A stretch of 64,000 nt of DNA from Gloeocapsa sp. DLM2.Bin57 (GTDB lineage Bacteria > Cyanobacteriota > Cyanobacteriia > Cyanobacteriales > Gloeocapsaceae): positions 1 to 64,000 of the forward strand of contig RECR01000112.1 in assembly GCA_007693955.1 (NCBI GenBank), in the 5' to 3' direction. Of the stretch, positions 44,368 to 54,809 are shown in pieces. Numbering within the stretch: the first letter of the stretch is position 1; every line of letters starts with the position of its first letter. The notes under the pieces were generated by a model, which was given only the letters and a program-made list of their open reading frames with translations, made no database searches and had not been told where the DNA came from. Both the position numbers and the translations under genes were made by a program.

Positions 44368-45180
44368 ATGGTCAGAATAGAACCTATTAATAGCAATATT
44401 GACAAACAAAGACGTAAAGAGTTGCGTTGGCGTCGTAGTCTTAATTTTTGGCAAGCTACTTGGCGATTAGTGTTTTTTAGTAGCTTGACTGCTGGGGTAT
44501 TTTGGGGATTGAAGTTACCCTATTGGATGGTTGAAACTAATCAACAAATCGAAGTTAGGGGTAATCGGTTAATGGGTGAGGATGATGTGCGTTCTCTGAT
44601 TGCTCTGGATTACCCTGAATATTTGTGGCGTCTGAATATTAATAATCTTATTGAACAATTAGAATCTAGTCAACCAATTATTGATGCTGAAATTACACGT
44701 CAGGTACTTCCTGTGCGTGTTAATGTTTATATTCAAGAGAGACAACCCGTTGCTTTAGTCTTGGCTTCGGAGTTAAATCAACAAACCCTTTCACCTAGTA
44801 AAATCTTATTGGGGTTTTTAGATAGAGAAGGGGTGTTTATTCCTGAGCATTTTTATCGCGATGGTGATGATTTTACTCAACCTACCCTGACTGTGATTGG
44901 GTTTTCTCCTCAATATCAGTCTTATTGGGTGGATATTTTTAATTTTAGTCAAAATTCGGGAGTGAGAATCTTTGAGGTTGAGTGGACAAGTTCTACAGTG
45001 ATCATGTTAAAAACTGAGTTAGGGTTATTTTATCTTGGTAATTATCCTACTCAGCTGGAATCACAGTTAGAAGTAATTAGACTCATGAAAGGAGCTAGAG
45101 AACCTTTGGATTTTAGTAAGATAGAGTATATTGATTTGAGTAATCCCCAATTGCCCTCTGTGAAGCTAAAATCTTCTTAA
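44368..45180 (+). CDS. ftsQ: FtsQ-type cell-division protein
   Basis: 270 residues with a short cytoplasmic tail, one membrane helix at about 29-49 (RLVFFSSLTAGVFWGLKLP), a POTRA domain (about 57-125, containing IEVRGNRLMGEDDVRSLI and QPIIDAEITRQVLPVRVNVYIQERQP), and the FtsQ beta domain to the C-terminus. It links the cytoplasmic and periplasmic parts of the divisome. It is not next to ftsZ or mur genes here; it is followed by petM on the other strand. Confidence 0.88.
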   Translation: MVRIEPINSNIDKQRRKELRWRRSLNFWQATWRLVFFSSLTAGVFWGLKLPYWMVETNQQIEVRGNRLMGEDDVRSLIALDYPEYLWRLNINNLIEQLESSQPIIDAEITRQVLPVRVNVYIQERQPVALVLASELNQQTLSPSKILLGFLDREGVFIPEHFYRDGDDFTQPTLTVIGFSPQYQSYWVDIFNFSQNSGVRIFEVEWTSSTVIMLKTELGLFYLGNYPTQLESQLEVIRLMKGAREPLDFSKIEYIDLSNPQLPSVKLKSS

Positions 45181-45199
45181 AGAGGGCAAAATTGCTAAA

Positions 45200-45313
45200 T
45201 TATTCAGCTTGACTTCCTTGGATTTTGAGTAGTAGAAAACCCCAAGCTAAACCAAAGAGAATCAAAACAGGGCATAAAATTGTACCCCATAGTAACATAC
45301 TTTCTGCTGTCAT
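45200..45313 (-). CDS. petM: Cytochrome b6f complex subunit 7 (PetM)
   Basis: A 37-residue ORF missed by length cut-offs: ATG at 45313, stop at 45200. The sequence begins [10 protein letters not shown], has one membrane helix and ends [14 protein letters not shown], the C-terminal signature of PetM. PetM is a small single-helix subunit of the cytochrome b6f complex in thylakoid membranes. It lies alone between ftsQ and pdxA, in the opposite orientation to both. Confidence 0.9.
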   Translation of the reverse strand: MTAESMLLWGTILCPVLILFGLAWGFLLLKIQGSQAE

Positions 45314-45364
45314 TAACTTTACTCCTAAGATATCATACTTATTTTAAAGCAGTTCAGACACAAT

Positions 45365-46393
45365 ATGCCTAAATCATTTTTACCTAATCTAGCTATTACT
45401 ATGGGCGATCCTGCGGGGATAGGTCCAGAAATTATTCTACAAGCTTTGAGTAACCCTCAATTTCAGACTGAGTGCAATATTACTGTGATTGGTAGTTTAG
45501 AGGTACTGAAAAATACTTATCAACGCTTACACAAACAATTAAACTTAGTCAATCCCGAGGATATCTTAGTCTGGGATGTCCCCTTAGAGAGTAAGATTGA
45601 ACCTGGAAAGGGAACAGCAGCTACAGGAGAAGCTAGTTTTATTTATTTAGAAAAAGCGATCGCCGCTACTCTTGAGGGGAAGTTTGCAGGGATTGTAACA
45701 GCACCCATTGCTAAATCTTTATGGCAAAAAGCGGGGTATAATTATCCAGGACAAACAGAGGTTTTAGCGAGTAGAGCAGGTGTGAGTAAATATGGAATGT
45801 TATTTGTGGGGCGATCGCCCTATAGTAACTGGGTGTTGAGAACTCTTCTGGCTACTACTCATATCCCTTTAGCAGAAGTTCCCCTAAGACTTAACCCCCA
45901 ACTCCTGACAGAGAAACTAGAGTTATTAATTGATTGTTTAGTTCAAGATTTTGGGATTACTCACCCCGAGATTATGATTTCTGGATTAAACCCCCACAGT
46001 GGAGAGGAAGGGAAATTAGGAACAGAGGAACAAGATTGGTTAATACCTTGGTTAGCAGAACAAACCCAAAGTTATCAGAATATTAAATTAAGCGGTCCAA
46101 TACCACCTGATACTCTGTGGGTGAAACCTGGTCAAGCTTGGTATCAAAATACCGAAACCATTAAGACTGCTGACGCTTATCTAGCACTATACCACGACCA
46201 AGGTTTAATTCCTGTCAAGTTAATGGCTTTTGCCCAAGCGGTTAATACTACTATTGGGTTGCCTTTTGTAAGAACTTCCCCTGATCATGGTACAGCTTTT
46301 GATATTGCAGGTTGTGGTCAAGCCGATGCTACTAGTTTTCAAGAAGCGATTAAATGGGGGATTAGCCTAGTTAACTCCCGCTTTTTGCTCTAA
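45365..46393 (+). CDS. pdxA: 4-hydroxythreonine-4-phosphate dehydrogenase
   Basis: 342 residues. N-terminal [15 protein letters not shown] and the catalytic/metal region with [32 protein letters not shown]. The enzyme oxidises 4-phosphohydroxythreonine in the DXP-dependent PLP pathway, whose other genes dxs and pdxH are in this window. The 3' end overlaps the convergent glycosidase-like gene by 27 bp. Confidence 0.95.
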   Translation: MPKSFLPNLAITMGDPAGIGPEIILQALSNPQFQTECNITVIGSLEVLKNTYQRLHKQLNLVNPEDILVWDVPLESKIEPGKGTAATGEASFIYLEKAIAATLEGKFAGIVTAPIAKSLWQKAGYNYPGQTEVLASRAGVSKYGMLFVGRSPYSNWVLRTLLATTHIPLAEVPLRLNPQLLTEKLELLIDCLVQDFGITHPEIMISGLNPHSGEEGKLGTEEQDWLIPWLAEQTQSYQNIKLSGPIPPDTLWVKPGQAWYQNTETIKTADAYLALYHDQGLIPVKLMAFAQAVNTTIGLPFVRTSPDHGTAFDIAGCGQADATSFQEAIKWGISLVNSRFLL

Positions 46394-48085
46394 ATAATCA
46401 ATAATATCCAAAAGAGCTTGATATTTAGGTGCTTCGCTAATAGCTTGGTCTTGATATTCTAATACACCCCAACTACCAAAGTGAGTAGGAGTACCTACAT
46501 TAGAGAAATTAGCAAAAACTCCTCCTCCTACTGTATCAAACCAGTTTTTGAGATACTCCCGATATAAATCACCCATACGTGGATGTCTATTAGCTTCAAT
46601 CATGGTTTGTGTTAATTGAGTTTGTCTTTGCATAGGACGTGGCACTAAATGTTGTCCACCTTCATAGGCGATTAAAGCAACATTGTACTTATCGGCTATT
46701 TGTTTTTGTTGCAAGGCGAATTCTAAAACCCTAGTTTCTATATGTTCTTGAGCTAAGTCTAGCAACTCATCAACAGTAATGTTTTCGTCAACTTTTTCCG
46801 CTCGATCTGCTCTAAAAGCAAAATAAGGAGCAACCGCTAATGCTGCAGGTTTATATCCTTGAGGATTAAGCTTAGGATTACTGAAGCGTTCTAATAGTTG
46901 CTCTGATAGATAAGGGCCAACCGCTTGAGAAGCAGCAACTATAATAATGCGATCTTCAAAGTTCTCTTGAAAAACTTCATCGAATATTTCAGCTATTCTT
47001 GCTAACCTTTGCACATGAAAATTAACACTGGATAAAAAATCATCACATCCTGCTATTCCCCAATCATTATTACCTTGATTTGCTACAAAAGTATCAGGAT
47101 TATCACAGCCCACTTGGTACAACCATTGAGTTTGTCGAAACTGACCATTCCAAACTTCATTAGAATACTCTACATAAATTTTCTTATCTGGATTTAATTC
47201 TTGTTTTAATAATGTAGCCAATTCTCTGATATAGTTATCGTCGGCTTGATGTGGCATATTGATCCAAATATCAGCTTGTGTTCTATTAGCAAGTTGAGGA
47301 ATATATTCAGGAGCCATACCATAGCCATTTCTGGCTTGGGTGTAAGTATCAGTCCTTGTGCGGTCTTCCCAGGTTATTACTTGATTATTATTGGTATTCA
47401 TTAAATTCATAAAACGTAGTACTGCAAAAGGTTGTAATCGCTCTAGGAAAAGTGGATGAAAGATTTGTTCTGCGTAATTATCCTCAAATCCTGGCATAAT
47501 CAAACGCATATTACGGATATGATTACCTTTAACAGATTTAACAATAGCGATATTAATTCTATCCCCATCGGTTCGAGTGATTCTATAACGTCCTGGTCCT
47601 TCTTGTCGATAACTCAGGTTTCTGCCAAATATTTCTATTTCTCCCTCTCCGTCAAATAATAAGATATAATCTCCTGATGGATAGCTTGGATTACCTGTTA
47701 AGGTAATAACTCTTTGAGGAGTACCATCAGGTGCAATAAAGGGAAGTTCTAAAGGATAACCGTTTTCATCCAGGGGAATCTGATCAATCATTTGTGTATT
47801 CCCAGGACCTCCTGGAGTCACATTTTGAGTAATCCATTCTGAACCTTGTTTCATTAAGTCAACAAACACCCATTGAGTAGAATAATAAGCTAGTCCACCT
47901 ATATCATTGCCTAAAGCTGGTTTAGCTGCTATACTAGCCTGATTGCTTGGATTTTGAGCCATTGTTTTAGATTCGACCAATCCCGCTGAATTGTTTTGAG
48001 GTTGAGTCACACTGTTTAACAAAATAATAGACAAAAGTGTAATCAAGAATAAAGCGATTATTATATAGTTTTTTTTCGCAAGCAT
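46367..48085 (-). CDS. Exported glycoside-hydrolase-like protein
   Basis: 572 residues. An N-terminal membrane anchor or signal segment (about 6-25) is followed by a short linker. Then comes a beta-rich module ([22 protein letters not shown]) and a barrel-like region with [12 protein letters not shown], a motif typical of clan-A glycosidases where Asn-Glu holds the acid/base glutamate. Similar proteins are annotated as cellulose-binding or glycosidase-like. It may trim or bind an extracellular polysaccharide. It is divergent from the GT4 gene and overlaps pdxA by 27 bp. Substrate not assigned. Confidence 0.65.
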   Translation of the reverse strand: MLAKKNYIIIALFLITLLSIILLNSVTQPQNNSAGLVESKTMAQNPSNQASIAAKPALGNDIGGLAYYSTQWVFVDLMKQGSEWITQNVTPGGPGNTQMIDQIPLDENGYPLELPFIAPDGTPQRVITLTGNPSYPSGDYILLFDGEGEIEIFGRNLSYRQEGPGRYRITRTDGDRINIAIVKSVKGNHIRNMRLIMPGFEDNYAEQIFHPLFLERLQPFAVLRFMNLMNTNNNQVITWEDRTRTDTYTQARNGYGMAPEYIPQLANRTQADIWINMPHQADDNYIRELATLLKQELNPDKKIYVEYSNEVWNGQFRQTQWLYQVGCDNPDTFVANQGNNDWGIAGCDDFLSSVNFHVQRLARIAEIFDEVFQENFEDRIIIVAASQAVGPYLSEQLLERFSNPKLNPQGYKPAALAVAPYFAFRADRAEKVDENITVDELLDLAQEHIETRVLEFALQQKQIADKYNVALIAYEGGQHLVPRPMQRQTQLTQTMIEANRHPRMGDLYREYLKNWFDTVGGGVFANFSNVGTPTHFGSWGVLEYQDQAISEAPKYQALLDIIDYLEQKAGVN

Positions 48086-48144
48086 TATTTTGAATATTTA
48101 CAAAACTTTATTGACATAAACATAATAACAGGTTATTTCATAAA

Positions 48145-48172
48145 TTGACTTGTTCATAATATGGTATATACT
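48145..48172 (+). promoter_or_regulatory. Candidate promoter for the GT4 gene
   Basis: TTGACT (48145-48150) and TATACT (48167-48172) are separated by 16 bp, a good sigma-70-type match. Transcription would start near 48180, about 25 nt before the ATG at 48205. Confidence 0.5.
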
Positions 48173-48204
48173 GGAGTCAGTTTTATTAGTCTGTAATAGT
48201 AGTT

Positions 48205-49497
48205 ATGTTTAGGCAAAAAATAAAAACTTTATTGGTCTGTGAACAGTGTAACCCAACTTTTTCTTCAGTTCCATTAGAAGGTTATCAGGTATTTGAGCAT
48301 CTAAGCAAGCTTGTCGATCTAACTCTTGTGACTCATGAACGAAATAAAGATGCACTAGAAAAAATTCGTAACAATAGAGATATAGTTTACATAGAAGAAT
48401 CTAAAACTATTAAGCAGTATTATAAATTAGCAGCCAAACTCAGTACTTTTAAAAATAGGACTATTTGGCCAATACATCACACTCTTACATATCCTGTTTA
48501 CGAAGAATTTAATAATATTGTTTATAATCAATTTAAACAACCTATTCTTCAAGGGGAATATAATTTAGTTCATTTCTTTACTCCTATGATGCCACGTTAT
48601 CCTTTAAAGCTGATTAGGGTATGTCAGAATACTCCTGTCGTTATTGGTCCTGTTAATGGAGGTGTACCTTATCCAAAAGGATTACAAGAAGTGGCTAAGC
48701 AAGAATTTAGTGATTTCAATTTTTTGCGTTCAGTAGGAAGATTTATTATTCCTGGATATAGAGAAACTTACGAAAAAGCTAATTATATATTTGCTGGTTC
48801 TACTTATACTTTAAACTTAGTTAAAGAATTATTTAACATTGAAGATGAACGTTTAGAATTGCTATATGAAAATGGATTAACTGAATCGTTTTTTAAATAT
48901 CCAGAGTCAAAAGAAGAAGCCAAGGATCAAGAAGGTGAAAAACGAACTATCAAGCTATTATTTGTGGGGAGGCTAGTTCCTTATAAAGGTGCTGACATGG
49001 TCATAGAAGCTATTGGTAATTTAAAGCAATTAGTGCAAGAAAAAATCTTGTTAACTATTGTTGGAGACGGATCAGAACGACAGAAACTAGAAGAACAAAT
49101 TAGACAGTTAAACTTAGAATCAAAGGTCTTATTTAGTGGTTGGGTTCCTCAAGAGCAAACAGTAGATTATTATCGAAATGCTGATATTTTTTGTTTCCCT
49201 TCGGTTCGGGAATTTGGCGGGGCAGTTGTTTTAGAAGCATTCGCTAATGGTCTGCCTGCAATTGTAGTTAACAATGGGGGGATTGGTGAATATGTCACTG
49301 AAGAAACAGGGTTTAAGATTGAGCCGAACTCTAGAGAATTTATTGTAACAAAACTTAAAGAAAATATTGAGACATTAGTAGAAAATCCTTCCTTAAGAGA
49401 AGCAATGTCTGTTAATGCTGTTAAGCGTGCCCAAGAGTTTACTTGGACTGCAAAAGCTCAGAGAATGGTAGAAGTTTATGAGCAGTTACTGAAGTAA
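48205..49497 (+). CDS. Glycosyltransferase family 4
   Basis: 430 residues with a two-Rossmann GT-B fold. The C-terminal donor domain shows LLFVGRLVPYKGADMVIEAI, LTIVGDGSERQKLEEQI, LFSGWVPQEQTVDYYRNADIFCFPSVREFGGAVVLEAFANGLP, that is the E-x7-E pattern of GT4. It transfers a sugar from a nucleotide-sugar onto a glycan. It is divergent from the glycosidase-like gene and probably part of a surface polysaccharide process. The acceptor is unknown. Confidence 0.88.
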   Translation: MFRQKIKTLLVCEQCNPTFSSVPLEGYQVFEHLSKLVDLTLVTHERNKDALEKIRNNRDIVYIEESKTIKQYYKLAAKLSTFKNRTIWPIHHTLTYPVYEEFNNIVYNQFKQPILQGEYNLVHFFTPMMPRYPLKLIRVCQNTPVVIGPVNGGVPYPKGLQEVAKQEFSDFNFLRSVGRFIIPGYRETYEKANYIFAGSTYTLNLVKELFNIEDERLELLYENGLTESFFKYPESKEEAKDQEGEKRTIKLLFVGRLVPYKGADMVIEAIGNLKQLVQEKILLTIVGDGSERQKLEEQIRQLNLESKVLFSGWVPQEQTVDYYRNADIFCFPSVREFGGAVVLEAFANGLPAIVVNNGGIGEYVTEETGFKIEPNSREFIVTKLKENIETLVENPSLREAMSVNAVKRAQEFTWTAKAQRMVEVYEQLLK

Positions 49498-49508
49498 GTT
49501 AAAGATTA

Positions 49509-49534
49509 GCTTCAGAATTAATTCTGAAGCCATT
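49509..49534. terminator. Bidirectional terminator between GT4 and dxs
   Basis: A perfect 22-bp palindrome, GCTTCAGAATT/AATTCTGAAGC (49509-49530), followed on the plus strand by CATTTT. It sits between convergent stop codons and can stop both transcripts. Confidence 0.7.
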
Positions 49535-49541
49535 TTGATAA

Positions 49542-51449
49542 CTAACTAACAGTAGATAATTGCTCTTTAAAGAAAACCTCTCTAATTTCTTGAGCAATTT
49601 GAGGACTAGTTAAACCTAAATCAGCTTTAGATTGATTAGGCTCGGCGTGTTCTACTAATTTATCAGGGATACCAAAGCGTTTAAGTGGAACAAGAATATT
49701 ATTATCCATTAACGCTTCGGCTACTGCTGAACCGAATCCACCCATTAAACAACCCTCTTCTAGGGTAACCACTTTACCGATACGTTGAGCTAAAGGTAAA
49801 ATTAACTCAGTATCTAAGGGTTTGACAAAACGAGCATTAATCACAGTAGCTTCTATACCGTGTTCGCTGAGAACTTCGGCGGTTTGCATAGCCGTATAAA
49901 CCATTGAACCGTAACCTAGCAATAAGACATCTTCCCCATTGCGCAGAATTTCGGCTTTACCTATGGGTAATCCTTCCCATCCTTCTTCCATGAGTGGAAC
50001 ACCGAAACCACTACCACGAGGATAACGCATGGCGATCGGTCCTGTGGTGTAATTAATTCCTGTGACGATCATTTCTTGTAATTCTGCTTCGTCTTTCGGA
50101 GCCATGATCACCATGTTAGGAATACAACGTAAATAGGCTATATCGTACATTCCCTGGTGAGTAGGACCATCAGCCCCAACGATTCCCGCGCGATCTAAAC
50201 AGAAGAAGACGGGTAAATTTTGAATACAAACGTCGTGAATAATCTGGTCGTAAGCACGTTGTAGGAAAGTAGAATAAATAGCTACAACGGGGCGCATTCC
50301 TTCACAAGCTAAACCTGCGGCTAGGGTGACGGCGTGTTGTTCAGCTATACCCACGTCTATATACTGTTTCGGTAATTTAGCGTGTAATTTATCTAAACCT
50401 GTACCAGTAGCCATAGCTGCGGTGATCGCCATAATTTTGGGATTATCTTCAGCTAGTTTGGTGAGTGTATGACCAAATACTTTGGAATAACCTGGGGGTT
50501 TGGGTTTATTGGAGGGTATAGGTTTACCGGTAGAGAGATTAAAGGGGTTTTGTGCGTGATAACCGACTTGATCTTGTTCGGCGAGTTCGTAACCTTTCCC
50601 TTTAACTGTAGCTACGTGAACAAGTACAGGACCTTTGATGCGGTGTCCTTGTTTAAAGGTATTGATTAATTCTTCGAGGTTATGTCCATCGATTGGTCCA
50701 AAGTAGGTAAAACCTAGTTCTTCAATAACTGCACCAACTTTAGAAACCGCTAAACGCTTCATCCCTTCTTTGACTCTCTCCATTTCTGGTGTCAAAGATT
50801 CTCCTAAAAAGGGGAGGTGTTTAAATTGTTCTTCTAAATTATCCGAGAGAAATTGTATAGGATCGCTTAAACGAACTTTATTAAGATAACGAGAGATAGC
50901 CCCAACATTGGGAGAAATAGACATTTCATTGTCGTTAAGTACAACCATCAGGTTAGTATGGGGTAGGTGTCCTGCGTGGTTGATTGCTTCTAAAGCCATT
51001 CCACCTGTTAAAGCACCATCTCCGATGACTGAAACAACTTTGTAATCTTCTCCTTGGGCGTCTCTAGCTAAAGCCATACCGAGACCTGCTGAGATACTGG
51101 TAGAAGCGTGTCCGGCGCCAAAATGGTCAAATTTGCTCTCACAGCGTTTGAGATAACCGGCTATTCCTTCTTTTTGACGTAGGGTATGGAATTCGTGGTA
51201 TCTTCCTGTGAGCATTTTGTGGGGATAGGCTTGATGTCCTACATCCCAGATTACTTTGTCTCTGTCTAGGTCTAGGGTTTGGTAAAGTGCTATGGTTAAT
51301 TCTACTACTCCTAATCCTGGTCCTAGATGTCCACCGCTAGTGGCTACGGTTTGTAAATGTTTTTCGCGAATTTGCCGTGCTATGGTTTCGAGTTGACGAA
51401 CCGACAAGCCATGTAACTGGTTCGGGTGAGTAATTTCACTTAGGTGCAT
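49542..51449 (-). CDS. dxs: 1-deoxy-D-xylulose-5-phosphate synthase
   Basis: 635 residues, TPP-dependent enzyme joining pyruvate and glyceraldehyde 3-phosphate; it feeds isoprenoids, and through DXP also PLP. TPP motif [18 protein letters not shown] and the downstream [12 protein letters not shown] are in the N-terminal half; the C-terminal half has the [15 protein letters not shown] (catalytic Glu) and the transketolase-like VILC-free [18 protein letters not shown] segment. Single gene flanked by a terminator downstream. ispD and sds of the same pathway are in the window. Confidence 0.96.
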   Translation of the reverse strand: MHLSEITHPNQLHGLSVRQLETIARQIREKHLQTVATSGGHLGPGLGVVELTIALYQTLDLDRDKVIWDVGHQAYPHKMLTGRYHEFHTLRQKEGIAGYLKRCESKFDHFGAGHASTSISAGLGMALARDAQGEDYKVVSVIGDGALTGGMALEAINHAGHLPHTNLMVVLNDNEMSISPNVGAISRYLNKVRLSDPIQFLSDNLEEQFKHLPFLGESLTPEMERVKEGMKRLAVSKVGAVIEELGFTYFGPIDGHNLEELINTFKQGHRIKGPVLVHVATVKGKGYELAEQDQVGYHAQNPFNLSTGKPIPSNKPKPPGYSKVFGHTLTKLAEDNPKIMAITAAMATGTGLDKLHAKLPKQYIDVGIAEQHAVTLAAGLACEGMRPVVAIYSTFLQRAYDQIIHDVCIQNLPVFFCLDRAGIVGADGPTHQGMYDIAYLRCIPNMVIMAPKDEAELQEMIVTGINYTTGPIAMRYPRGSGFGVPLMEEGWEGLPIGKAEILRNGEDVLLLGYGSMVYTAMQTAEVLSEHGIEATVINARFVKPLDTELILPLAQRIGKVVTLEEGCLMGGFGSAVAEALMDNNILVPLKRFGIPDKLVEHAEPNQSKADLGLTSPQIAQEIREVFFKEQLSTVS

Positions 51450-51536
51450 ATCGGCCTATTGAATTTAGATCTACTATTTAACACTTTAACTTTTTTTTAA
51501 GATTAGGATGGTTAATAATAATAACAAAATAGTTGT

Positions 51537-52154
51537 TTACAGTTTTTCTTTGACGGTGATACCATTTCTTTTCAGGACATAAGCGGGTATTCCCACTACA
51601 ACACAGTCATCGGGAACGTCTTTGACTACTACTGCGTTAGCTCCTACGGTTACGTTGTTACCTATTTGTATGTTACCTAGTACTTTCGCTCCTGCGGTTA
51701 TTCTCACGTTATCACCTATTTTAGGTCTTCCTGTTTTGTCTTTATAACCAATGGTTACTTGTTGATTAATCCAGCAGTTGGCCCCTAACTCCGCCATAAT
51801 AATTGTACTAAACCCGTGTTGGATGAATAACCCTGGTCCAATTTCACAGGATAAGTCAAGAAATAAGTAGGGACAAGGTGGGTAGAATATTTTTAGGCAA
51901 AACATGGCTAGTTTACCTGCTATATTACCCTTGAAGAGACGATAGTAATAGAGATTACGGAATTCTTGGGCTTCTTGGAGTAATGCTAAGAGTTGTTTAA
52001 GGGGCGATCGCTTTGACCAAGATAAACAATCCTCCCATCTGTCAATGTCTTGGCGAATTATTGCTTGTTGATCAGTAAGTAAAAAGGCTATTAATAGGGG
52101 GGATACCGAGATTATTTTTAAGTTAAAACAAATTTGTCTGAGAATTTTTGGCAT
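51537..52154 (-). CDS. Serine acetyltransferase-like hexapeptide-repeat protein
   Basis: 205 residues. The C-terminal half is a left-handed beta-helix acyltransferase domain with the EIGPGLFIQHGFSTIIMAEL and VTIGYKDKTGRPKIGDNVRITAGAKV repeats and the NAVVVKDVPDDCVVVGIPA terminal seal. The His in IQHG is the catalytic base. N-terminal 75 residues are hydrophobic/helical as in EpsC-like and colanic-acid acetyltransferases. True CysE is possible, but the context (GT2 divergent at the adjoining base) favours an O-acetyltransferase for glycans. The start ATG and that of GT2 overlap as CATATG. Confidence 0.7.
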   Translation of the reverse strand: MPKILRQICFNLKIISVSPLLIAFLLTDQQAIIRQDIDRWEDCLSWSKRSPLKQLLALLQEAQEFRNLYYYRLFKGNIAGKLAMFCLKIFYPPCPYLFLDLSCEIGPGLFIQHGFSTIIMAELGANCWINQQVTIGYKDKTGRPKIGDNVRITAGAKVLGNIQIGNNVTVGANAVVVKDVPDDCVVVGIPAYVLKRNGITVKEKL

Positions 52155-53105
52155 ATGACGTTAGAATTCGTTCCTACTGTTTCTGTAATTATTCCTATTT
52201 ATAACGGGGAAGCAGATTTACCAGGATTGTTAGAGGCTATTTATCAGCAACGTTATCCTGTGACTGCAGTAGAATATCTCTTGGTTGACAATAATAGTAG
52301 CGATCGCACTGCTGAAATATTAACTCAAGCTGTACAATACGCAACCGAAAAAGGTTTAAATCTACAATATCTTAGTGAAATGGAGATTCAAAGCGCTTAC
52401 GCTGCTCGTAATCGCGCGATTCGGGATGCTGTTGGTGAGATTCTCGTCTTTACCGACGCTGATTGTCGTCCTGATGCTGATTGGTTAACCGAAATAGTAC
52501 AACCTTTTGTTCAAGATAATATCGCTCTAGTTGTGGGGGAAATTCAAGCTTTACCAGGAAATACTTGGTTAGAGCAATACGCTGAACGTGTTAACATGAT
52601 GTCACAAAAGTGGTTAGTAGAGCATCCTTTTTCTCCCTATGGTCAAACTGCTAATTTAGCGATCAGACAAAAAGCGATCGCCGAGGTGGGTTTATTTCGT
52701 CCTTATTTAACATCAGGGGGTGATGCTGATTTATGTTGGCGTATTCAGAGTCAAACCCAATGGCAATTAGCATATGTTCCCCATGCCCTAGTTTACCATC
52801 GTCATCGTAGTAATCTGGGGGATTTTTACCAACAATGGCGACGTTATGGCAATTCTAATCGTTATCTACATGAGTTACACGGAGTGGAATTAGGACCAGA
52901 ATTAACCTTCAGTGCAACGGTTTACCGTTTAAGTCGTTGGTTACTTAAAGAATTACCCTTAGATACTCTGAAAATCGTCACAGGAGAAGGTCAACCCATT
53001 GATTTACTCAAAACACCAATTGGTTTAATCGGGTTTCAAGCTAGATCTATAGGTCAGAAACAGGCTAAATTACCTGAATTAGCTAGACGAATTGATTATA
53101 TCTAG
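52155..53105 (+). CDS. Glycosyltransferase family 2
   Basis: 316 residues from the ATG at 52155; a longer TTG start at 52134 would lie inside the divergent acetyltransferase gene. N-terminal VSVIIPIYNGEADL is the GT-A nucleotide-binding strand, LLVDNNSSDRTAE follows and the DxD-like VFTDADCRPDADW lies near residue 95. A C-terminal tail has short hydrophobic stretches. The starting ATG overlaps the divergent start as CATATG. Its stop overlaps the convergent sds gene by 4 bp. Substrate unknown. Confidence 0.85.
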   Translation: MTLEFVPTVSVIIPIYNGEADLPGLLEAIYQQRYPVTAVEYLLVDNNSSDRTAEILTQAVQYATEKGLNLQYLSEMEIQSAYAARNRAIRDAVGEILVFTDADCRPDADWLTEIVQPFVQDNIALVVGEIQALPGNTWLEQYAERVNMMSQKWLVEHPFSPYGQTANLAIRQKAIAEVGLFRPYLTSGGDADLCWRIQSQTQWQLAYVPHALVYHRHRSNLGDFYQQWRRYGNSNRYLHELHGVELGPELTFSATVYRLSRWLLKELPLDTLKIVTGEGQPIDLLKTPIGLIGFQARSIGQKQAKLPELARRIDYI

Positions 53106-54073
53106 TATAAACGACTTATCACATACTCTGGTAATTCTTGTAAGGTTTGCAAGGATGGACAGGGTTTTAACCCTTCTAAGTATTGCATGGCTAAGTTAGC
53201 TTGTTCTAGGGCTAAATTTCTGGTCTTTTCTAAACCTTTGCTTTCTCTGACTAATTCTAATGCTGTTTCTATGTCTCCTTCTTGACTAAATTCTCTTTCA
53301 ATCAATACCGTTAATGAGGGTTTTTCTGCTAAAGCGTAGATTACAGGTGCGGTTAAGTTACCACTGATTAAGTCTGAGCCTGCGGGTTTGCCTAGTATAT
53401 CTGTAGAACCAGTGAAATCTAAAAGATCATCGACAATTTGAAAAGCTAAACCGAGATGACGTCCATAGTGGTAAAGGTTATCAGCTATAGTTTCTGATGT
53501 ATCACTTAGCAAACAAGCGGATTTAGCGCTATTAGCAATCAGGGAAGCGGTTTTGTAATAACTTTTATCTAAATAGGTTTCCAAAGATAAACTTGTATCA
53601 AAACGATTGATTCCTTGTAAAATCTCTCCTTCGGCAAAGTCACGAATTACTTCTGAGAGAAGTTTAACTACTTCGAGATTGTCTAAATTAGCTAAATACC
53701 AAGAGGATTGAGCAAAAAGAAAATCTCCCGCTAATACCGCGATACGATTACCAAATAAATTATTAACCGTGGGGACATTCCGTCTTAATTCAGCTTCATC
53801 CACTATGTCGTCGTGAACCAAACTCGCGGTATGAATCATTTCGGTTATTTCCGCTAAACGTCTATGTCTCGGGGTAATCTCTTGATCTACCATCGTTGCT
53901 CTCGATACTAATAAGACGATCGCTGGTCTGATTCTTTTTCCTCCTGCGCTAAACAGGTGTTCTGCTGCTGCTTCTAGAATCGCGTGACGTGTACCAATTA
54001 GTTTCTTGAGGTTTTCTGTCAAAAGACTGAGGTCTTTATCTACGGGTGTAAACAGGGAAGTTGCTGATATCAT
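53102..54073 (-). CDS. sds: Solanesyl (polyprenyl) diphosphate synthase
   Basis: 323 residues of the trans-prenyltransferase family, first Asp-rich motif in LVHDDIVDEAELRRN and the second in VDDLLDFTGS. The FAEGEILQGINRFD segment and the length match long-chain (C40-C45) synthases that make the plastoquinone side chain in cyanobacteria. It is preceded by the 735-bp region without a clear gene, which must hold its promoter. Confidence 0.88.
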   Translation of the reverse strand: MISATSLFTPVDKDLSLLTENLKKLIGTRHAILEAAAEHLFSAGGKRIRPAIVLLVSRATMVDQEITPRHRRLAEITEMIHTASLVHDDIVDEAELRRNVPTVNNLFGNRIAVLAGDFLFAQSSWYLANLDNLEVVKLLSEVIRDFAEGEILQGINRFDTSLSLETYLDKSYYKTASLIANSAKSACLLSDTSETIADNLYHYGRHLGLAFQIVDDLLDFTGSTDILGKPAGSDLISGNLTAPVIYALAEKPSLTVLIEREFSQEGDIETALELVRESKGLEKTRNLALEQANLAMQYLEGLKPCPSLQTLQELPEYVISRLY

Positions 54074-54809
54074 TGATTAGCCCCATCTGGCAAAATAGTT
54101 ACGAAAGTTTACATATTCTTTAATTTATTTTAAGCTAATCTTTACAAGAGAGAAATTTTCTTGCCATTTTTTACTAAAAATTTTTTACCAAATTGGCAAA
54201 ATGTATGTTACTTTAAAAGTAAGGGATTTAAGTATTTAGAGAACAGCGCTCTAATTTTTGTCTCCTTGGGGAGATGAGGATAAAAGTGTATTCTAGGTCA
54301 CAGTTTACTGAGAGTTACAGACTTGGGTATGTAATGCGTGAGTTTAAGGAAAGTCAGAGTAATCTGATTTTGCTCAACGGAAGTAAACTACTAAAGTAAA
54401 CCCATCAACAAAGATTGAATATATTCCTAGGAACATCGTGGTTGTTTTAGGATAAGTATAGCTCTGCTAATGCGCTCTCAGGTAAGTAACAACCAGAGAG
54501 GGAGATGTCGCTATTATCTTATAGCGATTTCCTAAAGTACTTTATTCCAATCAAACAAGAAACGATGTATCCAGGGAATTAACCAAATCCTTAATGGATA
54601 GGTTGGTAAATTTATACTACCTAATCAACTTAGTGGTTGTGGTTGGGTAAGTTTGTGTTGACTGCATCAACGTTTTTCTTTCGCTCCTGATTTGTACACC
54701 TTACTTGAGAATGGGGAATATTGCCATGTTTATTGTCTTGCTTGCTACGCTTTATTTATGTACTATTTACTTATTACTATTATTTGCTCAACGTCTCAGA
54801 AGAGTTTAA
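54074..54809. other. 735-bp region without a recognised gene; possible structured RNA or tiny ORFs
   Basis: No gene product of known family can be seen. Minor features are a hairpin TCTCC-TTGG-GGAGA (54261-54274), the pair GGTTGTT/AACAACC flanking about 45 nt (54440-54492), the hairpin GCTAT/ATAGC (about 54510-54525), an ATG-started 41-codon ORF at 54274-54399 with a GGGGAG one base upstream of the ATG (too close for a normal ribosome binding site), and a 27-codon ORF at 54726-54809. None is diagnostic. RNase P RNA, tmRNA and known cyanobacterial small RNAs could not be matched by eye. Confidence 0.4.
54726..54809 (+). CDS. Possible 27-residue single-helix membrane peptide
   Basis: ATG at 54726, TAA at 54807-54809. 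The peptide is a single hydrophobic helix (MFIVLLATLYLCTIY...) with a basic end RLRRV, and a weak GGGGA site precedes the ATG by about 9 nt. Its shape is that of small thylakoid or membrane subunits, but it matches none I know. It stops one base before the transglutaminase gene's end. Confidence 0.3.
   Translation: MFIVLLATLYLCTIYLLLLFAQRLRRV

Noticed and set aside
54074-54809. RNase P RNA, tmRNA or 6S RNA in the long gap
   Set aside because: Characteristic conserved segments (for example the rnpB GAGGAAAGTCCGGGC block or the tmRNA CCA end) are absent by eye.
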